A DNA stretch of 64,000 bases from assembly GCA_935421135.1 (NCBI GenBank), contig OW285188.1, forward strand, positions 18,515,233 through 18,579,232, given 5' to 3'. The DNA comes from Bugulina stolonifera. Its lineage: Eukaryota > Bryozoa > Gymnolaemata > Cheilostomatida > Bugulidae. How positions within the stretch are numbered: position 1 is the first letter of the stretch; each line of letters opens with the position of its first letter. Both the position numbers and the translations under genes were made by a program. Positions 9,748 through 22,044 of the stretch are shown piece after piece. The notes under the pieces were generated by a model, which did no database searches, was not told the origin of the DNA, and saw only the letters and a program-made list of their open reading frames with translations.

Positions 9748-12700
9748 ATGGCTACCAGTAAACAATCCGCTGGCTCTGGTGCCCGAACTTCTCTCATCCA
9801 TGGCCCAATTCCACGACACAGAAAGTTATATGAAGGTGAAAGGTGGCAGCCAGGTCCTCGTGATGATTGGAACCCAGATTTACCCTATGGTGGCAAAGTG
9901 TATTTAGCACGAAAAAAGTTACCACAAGGATGGCTAATTACGATTGCCGAGGTGAGGTAGTGTGGAGTGACGTGTCACTCTTTTCCTCTTCTTCTTTAGC
10001 ACATACTTGAGCTCAGAGCAAGAGGCAACCCCCATCCGTTTACAGTGTTTGATCAGTTTCGCTGTGGTCAGATTTCATGCCATATTAGCATTTATATGAT
10101 ATTTGTATTATACTTTACCAAACTCAAACTGTGAAATGTGAATACAACTGAGGACGCAGAAATGTTCCAATATGAAAATAACATCAACACTGTTACTGTA
10201 CACGAGTGGTCTACAAAATGGAAAATGCCATTCAATGAAAAGAAATGCCTAGCTATAAGCTTCGGAAGAGTAACACCCATACCTCAGTGCAAACTAGGCA
10301 CTGCATGTCTTGCATGGACAGAAACCGTCAAATACCTAGGAGTAATAATTCAATCAGATTTTAAGTTTAATCAGCACATACATGAGAAATGCACAAAGTC
10401 TCGTAAAATACTTGGAGGAATCAAACATTTAATGTACCATGCTCCAAAAGAGGCCAGGCTACTGGCTTACACAAGTACTGTATATGCAGACCTATACTTG
10501 AGTATGCAGATGTAGTATGGGACCCTTCAACTAAGGACAAGATCCATGATGTAGAACTCATCCAGAACAGTGTCATACGGTTTATAGCTAACCTAAGGGG
10601 GAGTACTGACAGTGTATCAGAGGCGCGAGATCAGTTAGAGTTCCGCACCCTGGAAAATAGAAGAAAAAACCACCGGCTGTGTCTACTGACCAGGATTCTT
10701 CAGAATGAAGAACAACATTCCACTCTATCCACAGCAAGTGATGATATTGTGGGTGACTGAGAGATGGTAACAATGGCCACTAGAGCAGCTGCCAGAGGAG
10801 AGCCAACCTCAATATCAGTCAAAAGATGTATATACCACTCCAGTTTCCTGCCACGAACAATTCGTGAGATGAGATGAGAAACCGACTTCCAATCCTAAAC
10901 AGTGATATACTGTAAAAATTGCAGACCCCAGTCCAAAGATAGTTAAAACTAGAGGCTCACTTATAGATTTAAATGAAATTGCTGGCGGAGTCCTACCTCG
11001 TCTGAGGTAAATTCCTGCCACGAAGCATTTGTGAGATGAGAGAAGCCAACCTCCAATCCTAAACAGTGATATACTGTAAAAATCGCAGATCCCAGTCCAA
11101 AAATAGCTAAAACTAGAGGCTCCCCTATAGATTTAAATGAAATTGCTGGCAGAGTCCTCCCTTATCTGAGGTAACTTTTGAGGTCAATAGTTCAATCTGA
11201 ATCTCACAGCTGTCTGTCTGTTAAGTCTCGAGACCTCCAATTGGAGAAAAGTTGAAAGCTTCAATTTGCCAGCATATTATGTTATTCCGCTACCAGTTCC
11301 CCTGTTCTGAGTTTCCAAGATGTCCTAATCAGAAAACTCTGCAAATAAATAGATGTTAGTTCTGGAATACAACGAGTTAAAGGAATTAGAACGCGTCGAA
11401 ACGTTTAAATCAGCTAGTACTCGCATCAGAAGATCGATCGTCTAAACCACATCCTTGTAATGTTATTACTTTAAGCAGGGAACACGGGATTAACTAATCT
11501 GTAGTATTGGGCTTAGTATTAAACACTCAGAAATCATACTGCTACCTATAATGGTAGTTTGAATTAGCGCCGGCACTCACCAGTTTTACCGATGTTGTTT
11601 CCTGCCTGCTATAAAGTGCTCTCGAAAAATTCAAAGTTTTTCTGAAATAATGATTCACTGATGCACTAACATTTTGTCAAATGATTTTTTACATTCGTTC
11701 TTATGAAACAACTAGAATTATGAAAAAGCTTGTATAATAGCGTGTCTTCATTTTCAAGTGCCATTTAGTGCATCACGTAACTGTTATGAAAGTTGTGGAG
11801 TTGTGTTCTCTTGCACCCTACTCTGCAGCTTTCATAAAAATTGCTGCACACCTGAATAAGAGAGGTTGCATTAAATATGCATTTAGCTACTAATCCTTAC
11901 AAATTTATTGTAACAAGTACTTGTTGCTTTTACAACTGTCTAACTTCATCTATGTGGTACATCTACATATATGTACGATCTACGTGTAGCTACAAGTAAA
12001 TATTTATGTTTTACTCAAACAAGTAATAAATATAGTTTGTTTTGGAAGAAGAATTGGGATGAAAATTATTAGCGAATTTGTCACATGCAAATAGGATCTG
12101 CGTTGAGGGTAAACATATTGTCGTGTATATTTTATTCAGTGCTCAAAGTGTATGGCAGTTCTTACAGGCTCCGAGATTGGGTGGGAGGGGGGGTGCGGGC
12201 ACCCCCGCCTTGCTCGCGCAGCGAAAAATTTTGAGAATTCAACATCTTACAAGCAAGCTGAAGTATATTTTAAGGATAAAATATGACATATTTGGGAGAT
12301 GGAATTAATATGATGTAATTAGGCACCTTAGGACTAGGCATCCTAAAAATTCTAGGATACAATCAGTCGTTTATGAGATTAACTGAGTAAATATTCATTT
12401 ACAGGAATAATAATTATAGTATTTCAACTTACCAATATATTTCACAATTGAATAAACCAACAAAAGAAACAGTAGCCAACCAAGTGGTGGATATTCCTCA
12501 CCTCAACACTCAATATTAGGCACTCCTCTCCAAAGTACCGATTCTGAAACTGAGAGCATTTTACTACTATTAACACTTCACAGGAATGCAGGAATGATAC
12601 CTTGCTAAACTCCAGAGAACATTGCCACATAAAACCATTAGACCCATATAATTCTTATGCAACAAAGATGCAACTAGGCTGGCTCAGAATGCATTTATTA

Positions 12701-15700
12701 GAAAAACTGAACAGCAAAACAAATCAATTCTATTACAAATGCAACAACACTAGGTACATCTAGTTACTTTCTACAGTATGACGCTTAACCAAAAAATACT
12801 AGTTATTTGCAAATCTTTGGAGTGTGACAATAAACAAGTAAGGCGGATTAAAAGTAATACAACAAGGAATAAAAGTCTATTATAATCAGAAGCTATTACG
12901 GGTGACGTACAATAATATGCAATTTACAAATACTTCCATATTTTTCTGTGCTCATGCTCAATTTTTTTGGTTTTTTTTGCTAATGCATTGGTGTCATCTG
13001 CTGTGTGCCTACCTTGCCTGAGCCATGTTTTAACGTAAGTCATTGGCGAGAACATACTCAGAGGAGGGCCAGTGGTCTGAATGAACAAGCAGTGAGAAAG
13101 CCTGGAGATAGACATGGATGCTCGCTGAGGAGTTAAAATCCTATTCATAGCACTAAATCCCCTCTCACACTCAGCAGTTTGAACGGGGATCAGTTCAATA
13201 GCTTGAAACAGCTTTGCAATATTGCTTTTAAATGCAGCATTCCCACCACTATAGGCATACTCCCTAAATGCCTGTACCATAGAGTCAGGGTTCGCCCCAA
13301 AAATTTTTGACAGGTGTTCGACCGCCTCATCACCAAAAGTGGGATCACACAATTGCTCAGCAGACCAATTGCTTTTCTCTAGTATTTTCAGACTTTCAAT
13401 GATTTTACTGTAAAACAGCTTGTTGTCTTCTGTGTTAGAACTTTTATGTGACACATTGGTGAACATTCTGCTATCCAGCTGGTTGATAAGAGATTGAATA
13501 AACTGGCCACGATTAATCAGTTTTACACCACGTACATCACACTTTAACTCCACACCTTTGAATAACGGAGGCTCAACATCCTGTAAGCTTGGTACACTGT
13601 TCTCATGCTTCAGCTTTTTATCTTTCATAGATACAAACAGCTGTCGAGTCAAACTAATTTTTGTATGTGCACTCAAAATTGACACATCATTAGACTGTAG
13701 CCCTTGTGACAAGATAGAAAGCTGTTGAAGGCAATCATACATCAGAGCCAGGTTCTGAACAAAGCTGTGAGATCTTAAGTGGTCAGCTAAGCTTCGAAAT
13801 TCTGCTCGTTCTGAACTAGAACGTGAATTATCTTGTGCTGCATCAGTAAAATGCTTGAAGAGTGCAGGAAAATTTTGCCACACTGCTCTAACAGTTCTAA
13901 CGCTTGAAGCTACCCATCTAATGCTAAAGATTTTTCCAACTTTCAATATTTCAGCATTCAGAGCTTCTGCTGCCTCCATCAATTCTTTTTGATTTTTTGG
14001 GCTCATGGAATACAAGCTGTAAAGCTTTGAAAGAAAAATTTTGAAATGATTAGTTTCAGTAATATCTTTCAAAACATCCCCCACTGCCAGTTCCAGTCGA
14101 TGGGCAACACAATGCCATGGAACCAGTGACTTGTATTCTGCTTGCAGCAGAGTCACCAAACCGGACTGCTTCCCAAGCATTGTGCTACAACCATCTGTAC
14201 CAATTCCCAACCAATGCTTGTTTCTATATTCATGGGTCAGGCCAGCTTTATCCAGAGATGACAGCAATGCAGTTTTAATCCCTTGAGCAGTTCCACTTTC
14301 CAACTCAAGCAACTCAATAAAAAATGTCACTGGAGAGTCACATCCTGGAAGAATTGTACGGATGTATATGATCAAACAAGATTTCTTACTAAGTGATGTA
14401 CTCTCGTCCAATAGCACAGAAAACTTGGTTTCTGACTCAACTACTGCTTTTAGAAGATTTTCACGCATCTCACTGGCTATATGTGACACAATATTGGCAC
14501 ATGTTACATCAGAATGCAGTATGCGACCCATTTTTAGGCCATTAAGTTGCTGCATTTCAATATCCACCTCAAAATCTCTGAAAGAACAAGTGTGCTTTGC
14601 TGATTTATATGCTGTTAAAAACACCCGGCTTGTTGTTTCATGCAAGACACTATGCCCCTCATCAAACTTCCGTTTTAGTGGTTGCAAGGTTTTTTCTTTG
14701 CCCAACTCTTGAGCTCTCAAATGAGCAGCAGACACAGCATGTTCACGCATTTTTTTCCTGAGACTTGCTTGTCTCGTTTCCCTGCTATTGCCATTGGGTT
14801 CAACTAATACACTTGCCCACTGAGGACTAATATTTTGGCCTTTACCCTTTTTGTGCACCTCAGGAAAGCTACCAATACTTTGACATATTTTGCACCCTAT
14901 TTTGCCATTTGAACACAAGAGCCATGGTTTTGTTCTCAAGTGATCACGAAAAAGTTTGTCAGTCCATATGTCAGGTAGGTCAGATTCTTCTATGACATCT
15001 TCTGCATTTGATGGTAGGCTGTTGTCAGCAGTATTATCTAAATGACAAAATATGAAAACCCTAACAGCAAAATAGATGACATTTAAAAGGTTACTTACAG
15101 TGCCAAATTCAGTATAAGTCAATGGGGCAATGGAGCATCAGCGGAAAGAAGGTAAGGCAGCACATGCAACAGAAGTTCCAAATTTTATTTCTGGTCGTGT
15201 CTTCAAACATGCAGGCAGCTAGAACTTTTGCAGAGCAGCAACTATAACACAACAAATAACAAAGAGCTAGAACAAAACAACAGAAAGCGAGGAATGAATT
15301 TTGTTCATGCATCTGCATTTAACAAACCTTCCACCAGTATGATATCATTTTGATTGATACTCTCATCTGCATTGGCTGCTGTTTGTGTTAAACCACTGCT
15401 TTCGCCTAGCTTCTTCTCACTAACTGATTTACTTTTAACCAAAAGAAAAATTCAAACACAGGTCACACACAAGAGAATATAATTGGAATAGAATGAGTGA
15501 TGTTGGTTGCAAAGAACATCAATAAGTAATTTTCAGGCAACTTAGAAGAAGTCAATTGTATTATTGTGTCGTGAAAGATTCCCATTTGAATTCGAAAAAG
15601 TTCATTCAGCTAGTAACTGTAAATAATAAAGGTTTTAGCGAGATAATTTGCTTTAGAATAATTATTAACCCTATTAAAATAATACCTAATTTCAACAAAT

Positions 15701-18700
15701 AAGAAAGAAACATAGCCTGGTGGATGCTTGGTTTCATCTGGGAGGTATTTGAAATTCATAGTATATTTTCCACTATAGCTTCTCGATATTGTATAAGATT
15801 ACACAGGATAACTATTATTACTCATGCAGTAACAACCAACCTCCAGTACCTCAAATCGAGTTGTCATAACAATAATCATCATATGATGTTTAATAATGAT
15901 AATAATAATAATTTATAAAATGGTCTTTTTATTAATAATAGAAAAATACATAATGAAGAAACTCAGGACAGCAACCAAGTATTGCTAACTAATCTGCCAG
16001 CAGTCTTACAAATTCAATTGCTGTTTACTATCAACTATTTTTATTATTAGCAATAATAATAGTTATAATAATGATTAAAATAGTAATTAATTAATGATTA
16101 TAATTACTTTATAATAATTATAAAATAATTAATTACTATAATTATAATATAAATATTATTATTAGATTATGATTATTCTAACAACAATAACTTACTAATA
16201 ATAAAATATTATTATTATTATAATTACATTATATTATTATATATTAATATTGAATGACACATTAATGATTAATAATGATAATAAATGCAATAACTAATAA
16301 TATAATAATTAATTAATTAGTTAATAGTATAATTATAAATAATGTCCTTTCACTTGTGATTGTCATATGATATGATATTCAAATATTTAATTTATAATTA
16401 TTATTTATCGACTTATGACCAAACAATCACAAAAGAACTTTTAAATTAAATAGTACACAGGGCCACACAGAGCATTCTGGAACTCTAGAAACGACTGACT
16501 CACCTAGTTAACCAGTTTTGCAAACTTGACTGCATAATAACTAATAAGTAACTGCTGTAATTATAGTTTTCAATGAAATTTAAGATAGATAGAAGATAGA
16601 ATGAATATGATAGAAAATGCTCCGGAAAGAATGCATAAGCTGTTCCCTGGACTTAAAATTATCGCTATTTACGTTTTCCTATAACGATAGTTGAAAGGCA
16701 TTTAGTGAGCATTGCTACGACCCTTAGCTTTATCGTTAGACTAACGCTACCAAGCGATTTCATATGAGCACTGTGCCGGAGTCGCGGCTTTTGAGAATTT
16801 ACCAGCAACTGCGTTTGGGAAAACCCGACTTTGGCGCGTTTTGTCGAATGGGCTCGGCGAGCCTAGAAGAAAGTCATGACGATCTCTTACAGGCTCGCCG
16901 AGCCTGGGCGAGCCGGTACACTTTGAGCACTGATTTTATTTATGATGAAGGGCTTGTTGTGCCCGATATCACACAACATGAATATTTTTGTCTCACTTTA
17001 CTCAAACACTGCTGACTCTAAAGTGAGGTATAATTTTTGTATATTTTCAGGTGTTGTTTGTTGTGGCTGTGTTTGTATTCATTGGATATGCTTACTACTA
17101 CATGGAGAATCTTCATGTTCATGCATTGAAGGTGGTAGCACATACCGGTGGTGCACCTAATGCCCAGCATTTCCTTGGCCAACGATATTTACATGGTAAG
17201 AAACATTTAATACACCACTTTGTTCAAACTACCAATCTCTATATAACTATATGAATGGTCCCCCTTGCATGGTCGTGTTGTAAGTGTTTTTTGCAAAATA
17301 ATAGTAATACATGTCCACTCCATGGTATATTTTTGTTGAGAACATAACTCCCAATCTTATACCTGTTTTGCTTTTTCTTGCTATTTTTTGCACTATTTCA
17401 CTATTTTTACTGATTACTATATACATCACTAGCAATGCAAGTTATGTTATTGCTTGTCATGCTGGGTTATATGTTATAGATATACCTGTAATCTATGTGC
17501 ACATTTATTCCAGCTTACACCTATCAGTTGTAGCTTCATAACTTGCAATTTGATGTTGTGACTTTGGTTGTTGTGACACTCCAAGGAATGGGGTTGACGT
17601 ATTACTATACAAAGGGTAAGGTTACTTTAGTTATATACCTTGGAATACTGTTGCAAAATTTAACTGTCTGTTGACATACATCATACAATGTTTATTTATT
17701 TGTTATTCTGTGATGTTAGTTTAGCTAGTAGCTTTATTCTTTGTGTCGAGTTACAGAACTCACAATATTTTAGACCAGTAGTAATATTAACACTTCCATT
17801 TCAAGTCTTTCTGCTTGCTGTTAGTTGTTATGATGCCAGTGTCACTGTAGCTTGCTACCTGATTCTGCTGTTTGTCCATTATTATTTTATAAGTTGATGT
17901 TTTTGTTAAAATAATATCAGTATGACATACTATTGAGTAACACATCTGTAACATATACCTTTAGTAGTGACTGTGTTTATTTAAATACAAACAAAGGTAT
18001 ATTCTGTGTAAACTAGGGTCATGTGACTCATTCTACTTGTAGGTAAAGGTGTCAAGAAGGACCCCAAAGCTGCTATGGAGTACTTCAAGTGAGTAGGCCT
18101 ATATTACTGTATATGTACACTCAGTTATGAGACACTCATGACAAGGTAGTAGATGTTACCGTGTTGTTTGCCACATTTTCAGTGTTCAATAAAGGTTTCT
18201 TTCCCATTACAAGACATAGTAATAAGGCTTTATGATTGTACAGTACAGCATAAACCTGTCAAATATTTGGAGTTTCCTGCCCTTTACTACAAACAATGTA
18301 CCAATATGACTGCATGTTGACTCAGAGTTTTGCAACAACTTTGATTCTCCCTTCTTTCAACGTTGACGCAAAAGGCGAATTGTTGTTGTAGTAAAATGGT
18401 ATAGTTGCTTGATCTTAGTGTTAACAGTAGAATATTCAAAGTAGTGTACATGTATATAACCCAGTAGACCCCACATGTTTTGGGCGTATTGGTTTACTTC
18501 AATATTGCACGTTTTTCAAAGTTATATTAACTATTTGATTTTTAATTTTCATTTTTGGCAGTGCTTTCTACACCTTGTGCTAATGAAAGGCGTCTGTTTT
18601 AGTATATACACAAGTTCCTACTCTAATACATGTACATTGCACACATTCCCCCTCAAATATTTTCCTTGTCAATATTCTGAAAGTCTACTAGTACTAAAGA

Positions 18701-20663
18701 CACTGTTCCAAACTGTTCCTAATGACAATTAATTTTTTAATTTTGCCAGTTTAGTTTCCTTCATCCTGGAATGATTTCTAGCATATTCTTGTTGATAGGG
18801 CGGCAGCTGAGCAAGGGCACCCCCATGCTTCACACAATCTTGCTGTTGGACATATCAAGGGCTACCATAAGCTGCCAGAGGGGTAAGTAAACTATGTCAT
18901 AACAAACTATGTGTGTGCCTTTGTCAAGGTAAACCTACGTATGTGCGTATATGTGTGTGTATGTATATCGTATAAGGATTCTTGTATCTGTACCTTATAC
19001 ATGTATTATATAGGTAGATTGATACTGAAACATGATCTTATGCCTGTCTGCATTTCTGCTATTATAATATTCACGTAGCCTAGGTCTATGATATAGAGTG
19101 GTTGGAATCAGTTTGACTAATAATAACTAAGCCCTCTCAGTACTTCTCGGATACATGTTTGCTTATTCACTTCAAAGTAAAATGAGTCTATCTGCCCTAA
19201 ACCATTTTTTCAATAACGTTGCCCTGGTGTGTCCATTAGTCTTGGCTTTTAGTATCTAAAACGTGAATGGCTGATCACACTGGGTAGGTTTTCTAGAGGT
19301 GTTCTCATAATTACATACATGAGTGCTAAAGTAGGATTCACGTTTTGTTATGGTGACAAGTTCCAATTCTGGTGTTCAATTTTGTGTAGTCACTCTACCA
19401 TTCCATATTCCTGTATTTTACATAATCTGTCTTGGTCATCTCTGGGTTTAGCATTACGTAAATAGAATAAGATATTATATATTATACTGGAGAAGGAGGA
19501 AATGTAATTATGTTGATTAATGTTGCTAACCACTAACCACGAGTTGCCATCATGTGACTATTAATGGGAAATCCCGAGTAGCCCAGCTCATTGCATGAGT
19601 AGTTGACTAGTAATGCAGCTAGTTGGCCAACACCCATGTTTACACCTTGCTATAGGTAGTAGGTAGCGTTGGATTGAACTTTTATCAGCTTTGGAATGTC
19701 TAATCTGTTTTCTTACATACCTTCTCCTAGTATCAACTTATTAAATAATAACACATGACTTCTACACCGCATATGTAATAATATAATATAGTCTGTGTCA
19801 TTGTGTACATATAAACTAGAGCATTAGTCATGTACAACTGTACTGTATTGTTAGTTGCACTGTATCACTAGCAAATAGTCATGCATAGTTCACCCTTGCA
19901 ATAAGCACACAGCAAACCCCAAATCTATTACAGTTAGTCCATACCTACATGATATGCTATCAGGAAAAGAATTCACTTGTATTAGTCAAAGATCTAAACG
20001 CTTGTTATTAGTAGTGATTATCTTTGCGGACTATTTTAAGTCTACATCACAAACATGTTTTGGTTATAGGATTGGACTATGACTGTAGTTATCTTGACGA
20101 CGTAATGTTACCAACTTCTACAAATTCTGGCCAGCTTCAATGATTAACAGACCATTTCTCATTTAGTGTAGATCCTAACAAAGTAGTATTAATTCCCCTA
20201 CTATTTACAATTTAGAACACTTGGATGATATCACACTAAATCTATGCAATTGTGTAAAATGAGTGTTAGGTTATTGTGTATGACAACTGGATGTTTCTTC
20301 CAAAATTTTTTATTATACAGTATATCCTATGCTACAAGTGTATACTGTAGTGTAATACAAGTCTTGAAATAGGCTTAGAATTAAAGATATTTACATGTAG
20401 ACAACATGGGTGTAGACTCATCACTGAGTATGTACATTGTACATGAGTGTACACTGGTCACTGTGTATGTACATGAGTGTACACTGGTCACTGTGTATGT
20501 ATATGTATGTACACACATCACTGTATGTTAGTGTGTATAGACTCATCACTGTATATGTACATGTTTTAGAGAAGCGTACAGACTGCTGATGCACGCCGTA
20601 GCTAATGGAGTAGAAGAGGCTGAAGATGCACTCAACAGCGTGTGTCCATCTGGAGTATGTTGA
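9748..20663 (+). CDS. Small single-pass membrane protein with Sel1 repeats, 6 exons
   Basis: Model: join(9748..9951, 10000..10044, 17051..17195, 18043..18088, 18799..18882, 20570..20663), 205 residues, phases consistent. The N-terminal 80 or so residues are polar and Pro/Arg-rich (ERWQPGPRDDWNPDLPYGGK). A strong hydrophobic segment follows (VLFVVAVFVFIGYAYYY), then Sel1-like repeats: NAQHFLGQRYLHGKGVKKDP, then AAMEYFKAAAEQGHPHASHNLAVG, then EAYRLLMHAVANGVEEA, ending SVCPSGVC. Sel1 repeats are helical-pair scaffolds often used in ER and signalling complexes. I do not recognise the orthologue. The 45-nt second exon follows a textbook 48-bp intron (GTGAGG...TTTCCTCTTCTTCTTTAG) but uses a weak GTGTTT donor; skipping it also keeps frame (190 residues). 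Intron 2 (7.0 kb) is mostly transposon. Confidence 0.78.
10104..11206 (+). mobile_element. LINE copy 3, 5'-truncated, with duplicated 3' tail
   Basis: This begins inside the RT domain (ATTATACTTTACCAAACTC, just after the YADD region of copy 1). Its frame is open only to 10515 (a small insertion in ACAAGTACTGTATATGCAG shifts it) and stops recur, so it is dead. The 3' part occurs twice in tandem: the stretch beginning TTCCTGCCACGAA at 10845 recurs at 11012, a period of about 167 bases. It lies in the sense orientation within intron 2 of the Sel1-repeat gene. Confidence 0.88.
11207..12136 (+). other. Intronic sequence between LINE copy 3 and the hAT element
   Basis: AT-rich part of intron 2 of the Sel1-repeat gene. 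No exon, repeat family or regulatory site was recognised. Confidence 0.5.
12137..16932 (-). mobile_element. Complete hAT-superfamily DNA transposon with 8-bp target duplication
   Basis: The ends are perfect 16-bp inverted repeats: CAGTGCTCAAAGTGTA (12137-12152) and TACACTTTGAGCACTG (16917-16932). They are flanked by identical 8-bp direct repeats ATTTTATT at 12129-12136 and 16933-16940. An 8-bp duplication and CAG...CTG termini are hAT hallmarks. Inside are the transposase (minus strand), a GC-rich stem at 12180-12225, repeated AGGCTCGCCGAGCCT-type palindromes just inside the right end (about 16850-16915), and a long ATT/AAT-rich tract (about 15880-16420). The element is 4796 bp and sits in intron 2 of the Sel1-repeat gene, only 118 bp before exon 3. 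Confidence 0.95.
12924..15419 (-). CDS. hAT transposase (ZNF862/KIAA1586-like), apparently intact
   Basis: The main exon is 12924..15037 (about 704 residues), and a likely upstream coding exon at 15328..15419 (SEKKLGESSGLTQ...ILVE) joins it in phase to give ILVEDNTADNSLPSN. Further N-terminal exons may exist, so the start is not fixed. Domain order: an N-terminal zinc-finger-like region (GCKICQS and a later H-x5-H); an RNase H-like core with LLDEST and GTDGCSTMLG, which supply acidic residues, then PWHCVAHRLELAVG; and the C-terminal hAT dimerisation region (IELIPVQTAECERGFSAMNR). No internal stop or frameshift is visible, which suggests a recent insertion. It lies antisense to the host gene. 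Domestication is unlikely because the intact termini and target duplication still surround it. Confidence 0.9.
20406..20564 (+). repeat. Minisatellite just before the last Sel1-gene exon
   Basis: Degenerate repeats of GAGTGTACACTGGTCACTGT-GTATGTACAT, including two near-perfect tandem copies at about 20445-20510 and variants of ACTCATCACTGTATATGTACATG on either side. The array ends within about ten bases of the AG acceptor at 20568-20569, so it replaces the usual pyrimidine tract. Confidence 0.7.
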
Positions 20664-20803
20664 CCAGCCAATCACCTGTAACACTGACCAGACATCCAAC
20701 TCTCTGGCCTGGCAGGATTATCCAATACCGTAACCTGTTAGGTTATCATAGCTATTATTAGTTGTAGTGGTTTAGAGTTTTTATTCTAATCCTTTTGATC
20801 TCA

Positions 20804-20809
20804 ATTAAA
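20804..20809 (+). terminator. Candidate polyadenylation signal of the Sel1-repeat gene
   Basis: ATTAAA, the common variant signal, about 140 bp after the stop codon, followed by a GT-rich stretch (GTGTGCTCTTCGTCATG). Inferred from position. Confidence 0.45.
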
Positions 20810-21780
20810 TGTGTGCTCTTCGTCATGTTCACTCAACTTTGACTGTATGTTTAGTAACTATAACTTGATGTATCCTCTCTGTATAAGCAGTGCTTTGACT
20901 TACATGTACTAACCAATGTGGCACATTCTGCATGTACTAACACACATGGATATATTACTTTAATTTTTTATCTAGATAAACTTTGCCAAAATGTTGCTGT
21001 CCAAATTCCTAAGTTTGATAAATGATAAGCAAATCGTTATTAGCATAATAATATTTTTTATTTGACCATTTGCCAATTTCATTTATATTCTGGAGCAAAA
21101 CAAGTTATTGCGTTTGAAGTTTTTGACTCTGTTCCAATTTTCTTAGCTGGAGAGTGGCACTTTCTTTTTCTCTCTTTGTTGATCTCATCTGTGATAGTAT
21201 AACAAACTTTACATCAAAAGTGCCAACTTATTATTGTTTGATTGTTCATCTTATATAATACTATCAGCTCAAATATAGATGTGCAATTATTTGCCAAAAA
21301 CATTAATTTCTTCATTTACAACGCTATCAATCTTTTGATATAGTGGTGTGACAGATAATACTAGTAATATCACTTAAGTGCTTGAGGTGTAGCCATAAGG
21401 CAATAACTAAAATAATATTTGTGGTCATGCACTAGTATGATAGGGCTACAAAACAGTGACATACAACTTAAATTTAAGGAATATTATTTTAATACTTCCT
21501 ATTCCAGAAACTTATGTTAGTATTAACCAGTATATGCATGGTGACTATACACTATTATCTGTTGAAGGAGGCATGCTTCCTCTGTTTAAATAAAAATGGG
21601 AAGTTGGGTACAAATTATCAATTACATGGACATAATAGAAGACAGCTTTTTTACTTCCTTGTAGCAGTCTTCAGTAAGTTCGACTGTGTGGTGTTGTTGC
21701 TTTCTGTTGTGTGACTGGGAAATTCCAAGTTCTTGCCCTTTGTTACTTAGCTCCGCCTTTTTTATTGCTGATGATTCTAG
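20810..21780. other. Intergenic, nothing recognised
   Basis: AT-rich stretch between the Sel1-repeat gene and the BH3-like gene. No exon was recognised. Confidence 0.5.
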
Positions 21781-21840
21781 CCAATCATTGATTGCAATGA
21801 CGAAGACGGGCGGGACATCACCACGTGGAACAATGTTTAC
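21781..21840 (+). promoter_or_regulatory. Possible promoter of the BH3-like gene
   Basis: CCAATCA at 21781, followed by a locally GC-richer segment with GACGAAGACGGGCGGGACATCACCACGTGG, about 200-260 bp before the likely start codon. It stands out against AT-rich surroundings. It rests on sequence character only. Confidence 0.3.
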
Positions 21841-22044
21841 TATTATTACTAGGCTACCAAGCAAATGTCTTCATACCACTTCTGATCTTCAAAGCAAGCA
21901 GTTCCAATAACAAGGAAACTTATCCAATGAACCCTGCATCACGTCTTCGCAAAAAGCTATATAAGCAAAGTTTTGCATCATCAAAAGATTTATCTGACTA
22001 TAATGTGCTGGACACCAGATTCCCCTGAAGGGCCATTACACGAC

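Noticed and set aside
14362..14712. 116-codon plus-strand frame
   Set aside because: Antisense shadow of the hAT transposase.
20421..20699. 92-codon minus-strand frame rich in Tyr/Thr/Cys
   Set aside because: Translation of the minisatellite and antisense of the last Sel1-gene exon.
21622..21864. 80-codon minus-strand frame overlapping the putative BH3-gene promoter
   Set aside because: No domain and no conserved pattern; the GC-richer composition there better fits a promoter.
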